A stretch of DNA of 64,000 nucleotides, taken from assembly GCF_016905005.1 (NCBI RefSeq), contig NZ_JADIKC010000003.1:372001-436000 (forward strand), written 5' to 3'. Origin of the DNA: Dyella kyungheensis. Lineage in GTDB: Bacteria > Pseudomonadota > Gammaproteobacteria > Xanthomonadales > Rhodanobacteraceae. This document shows positions 62,819-64,000 of the stretch, one piece after another (position 1 is the stretch's first letter; the number at the start of each line of letters is the position of its first letter). The translations under genes and the position numbers were made by a program. Below the pieces are notes generated by a model that had not been told where the DNA came from, ran no database searches, and saw only the letters and a list, made by a program, of their open reading frames with translations.

Positions 62819-64000
62819 ATGAGTATGGGGATGCAACCTTTGCAGCATCGGCGCGGTGCCGTGCTGGTATGGCTGGCTTTGGGTCTGAGCGCATGCGGTG
62901 GCGGCGGTGGCGGTGGCAACACCCGGCCGACGCAACCTCCGCCGCCATCGACGCCGCCACCGCCCTCGTCCTCCACGGTGCCGCAGCCGCCCATCGATGC
63001 CCAGCTCAATCTCACCAACACCTATGCCGCGCACACCGCCGGCTACACCGGTGCGGGCGTCACCATCGGCATCGTCGATACCGGCGTCACTTCCACTCAT
63101 CCGGCGCTCACGGGCCGGGTGGTGAAGGAACTGACCTACGTCAATCCGTCCACCAACAATCTCAATGTCGACGACGTCAACGGCCACGGCACCTACGTGG
63201 CGGAAATCGCCGCAGGCAAGCCGTTCGGGAAGTTCGCGGGCGGCATCGCCACCGGCGCCAATATCGTGTCGGCGCGCATCATCAGCGACAGCGCGCCCGA
63301 CGACAACGGCTCCGCGCCGCCGTCCCCGGTGACCGCGTCCGATGCGGTGCCGCTGGGACAGGTCAACGCGGATCTCATCGGCAACAACGTCAAGGTGATG
63401 AACAACTCCTGGGGCGGCATCAGCTGGAACAGCAGCGACACCGCCACCACCAAGGGTTTCCACGACGCCTATAGCCCCTTCATCAACGGCTGGGGCGGGC
63501 TGGTGGTGTTTGCCGCGGGCAACGATTCGCAGGCCAATCCCAGCACCATCGCCGCACTGCCCAGTCTTGCGCCCGATCTGCAGAAGGGCTGGCTGACCGT
63601 GGTGGCCACCAACAGCAACAACCCCAGCCAGTTGGAGAGTTATTCCAACCAGTGCGGCATCGCCATAAATTATTGCCTGGCGGCGCCCGGCGACGTGATC
63701 GTGAGCGGCAAGAGCGATACCAGCACCGCCAACGAAACGTACTGGATCGTCGAGGGCACCTCGCTCTCGGCGCCGCAGGTGTCCGGTGCAGCGGCGCTGG
63801 TGTGGCAGGCCTATCCGTATTTCAGCAACGATCTGGTGCGCCAGACGCTGCTGGGTACGGCCGACCCGCTGGGCGGTTCGCAGCCCAATCCCACCTTCGG
63901 CTATGGCGAACTGGATGTCGGCAAGGCGGTCAATGGACCGCAGCAATTCAACTGGGGCGACGTCACGGTCAGCTTCAGCGGCAGCTCCAACTGGAACAAC
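62819..64000 (+). CDS. S8 (subtilase) serine protease lipoprotein, truncated by window end
   Basis: An open frame from ATG 62819 runs to the window edge. It encodes a lipoprotein signal (lipobox LSAC, C26), then seven glycines, a Pro/Ser-rich linker (about 35-60) and a subtilase domain. Catalytic D87 lies in IVDTGV, H123 in VNGHGTYVA, and the Ser in EGTSLSAPQVSG (about 323). The C-terminal part, possibly an autotransporter barrel or repeats, is outside the window. Other start ATGs at 62825 and 62831 are possible; GGGGG lies 4-8 bases before 62819. Confidence 0.88.
   Translation, partial: MSMGMQPLQHRRGAVLVWLALGLSACGGGGGGGNTRPTQPPPPSTPPPPSSSTVPQPPIDAQLNLTNTYAAHTAGYTGAGVTIGIVDTGVTSTHPALTGRVVKELTYVNPSTNNLNVDDVNGHGTYVAEIAAGKPFGKFAGGIATGANIVSARIISDSAPDDNGSAPPSPVTASDAVPLGQVNADLIGNNVKVMNNSWGGISWNSSDTATTKGFHDAYSPFINGWGGLVVFAAGNDSQANPSTIAALPSLAPDLQKGWLTVVATNSNNPSQLESYSNQCGIAINYCLAAPGDVIVSGKSDTSTANETYWIVEGTSLSAPQVSGAAALVWQAYPYFSNDLVRQTLLGTADPLGGSQPNPTFGYGELDVGKAVNGPQQFNWGDVTVSFSGSSNWNN

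Overview
The window is GC-rich, densely packed bacterial chromosome. It most resembles the Xanthomonadales (gammaproteobacteria), probably Rhodanobacteraceae (the Dyella, Rhodanobacter, Luteibacter group). The main evidence is an arginine operon of the N-acetylornithine-carbamoyltransferase type with a fused N-acetylglutamate synthase/kinase, a FimX-type regulator, and a DksA with a histone-H1-like tail. The genus call is inference from gene content. No rRNA, tRNA, CRISPR array, prophage or complete insertion sequence was seen.

Layout. 1-3.4 kb: fimX (type IV pilus c-di-GMP receptor) and epmB, divergent from efp. 4-8.1 kb: mtaD, a YciI-like protein, ubiG, a MupP-like phosphatase and a degenerate squalene-synthase-like protein, largely end to end. 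8.2-14.7 kb: folE2, a lipoprotein, pyrC/yidD, the unusual dksA, sufE and cysS. 14.9-26.4 kb: a glycine-zipper protein, then a putative arginine attenuator followed by argF', paiB-like, osmC-like, argG, argE, argA/B fusion, argC, argH, proB and proA, covering arginine synthesis by acetylated intermediates plus two steps to proline. 26.4-33 kb: a LysR/MFS divergent pair and kynurenine-pathway genes (kynU, ACMSD). 33-41 kb: a FUSC efflux-like membrane protein, an AmiD-like amidase, the second EF-P paralogue (EfpL/YeiP), an SDR, two GNATs and an exported amidohydrolase. 41-43.3 kb: a LytTR two-component system with a small HExxH-containing neighbour. 43.4-50.3 kb: leucine-degradation genes (HMG-CoA lyase, mccA, liuC) mixed with small enzymes. 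50.4-52.9 kb: feoA-feoB plus a Cys-rich membrane protein behind a Fur-box-like site. 53.9-55.3 kb: an ArsR/SRPBCC pair with two matching operators. 55.3-58.8 kb: an HscC-type Hsp70 with a membrane J-like partner. 59-62.6 kb: mccB, a small lipoprotein and a thiolase. 62.8 kb to the end: an S8 subtilase lipoprotein cut by the window edge.

Six copies of a roughly 80-bp paired palindrome (REP/BIME-like, with GTGG or GTAG feet) lie between genes, along with a second family of CATTCCGGC-type inverted repeats. The most notable regulatory signal is an Arg-rich 34-codon leader peptide followed by mutually exclusive antiterminator and terminator hairpins directly upstream of the arginine operon. Only 15465-15790 exceeds 300 bases without a conventional gene, and it contains this leader.
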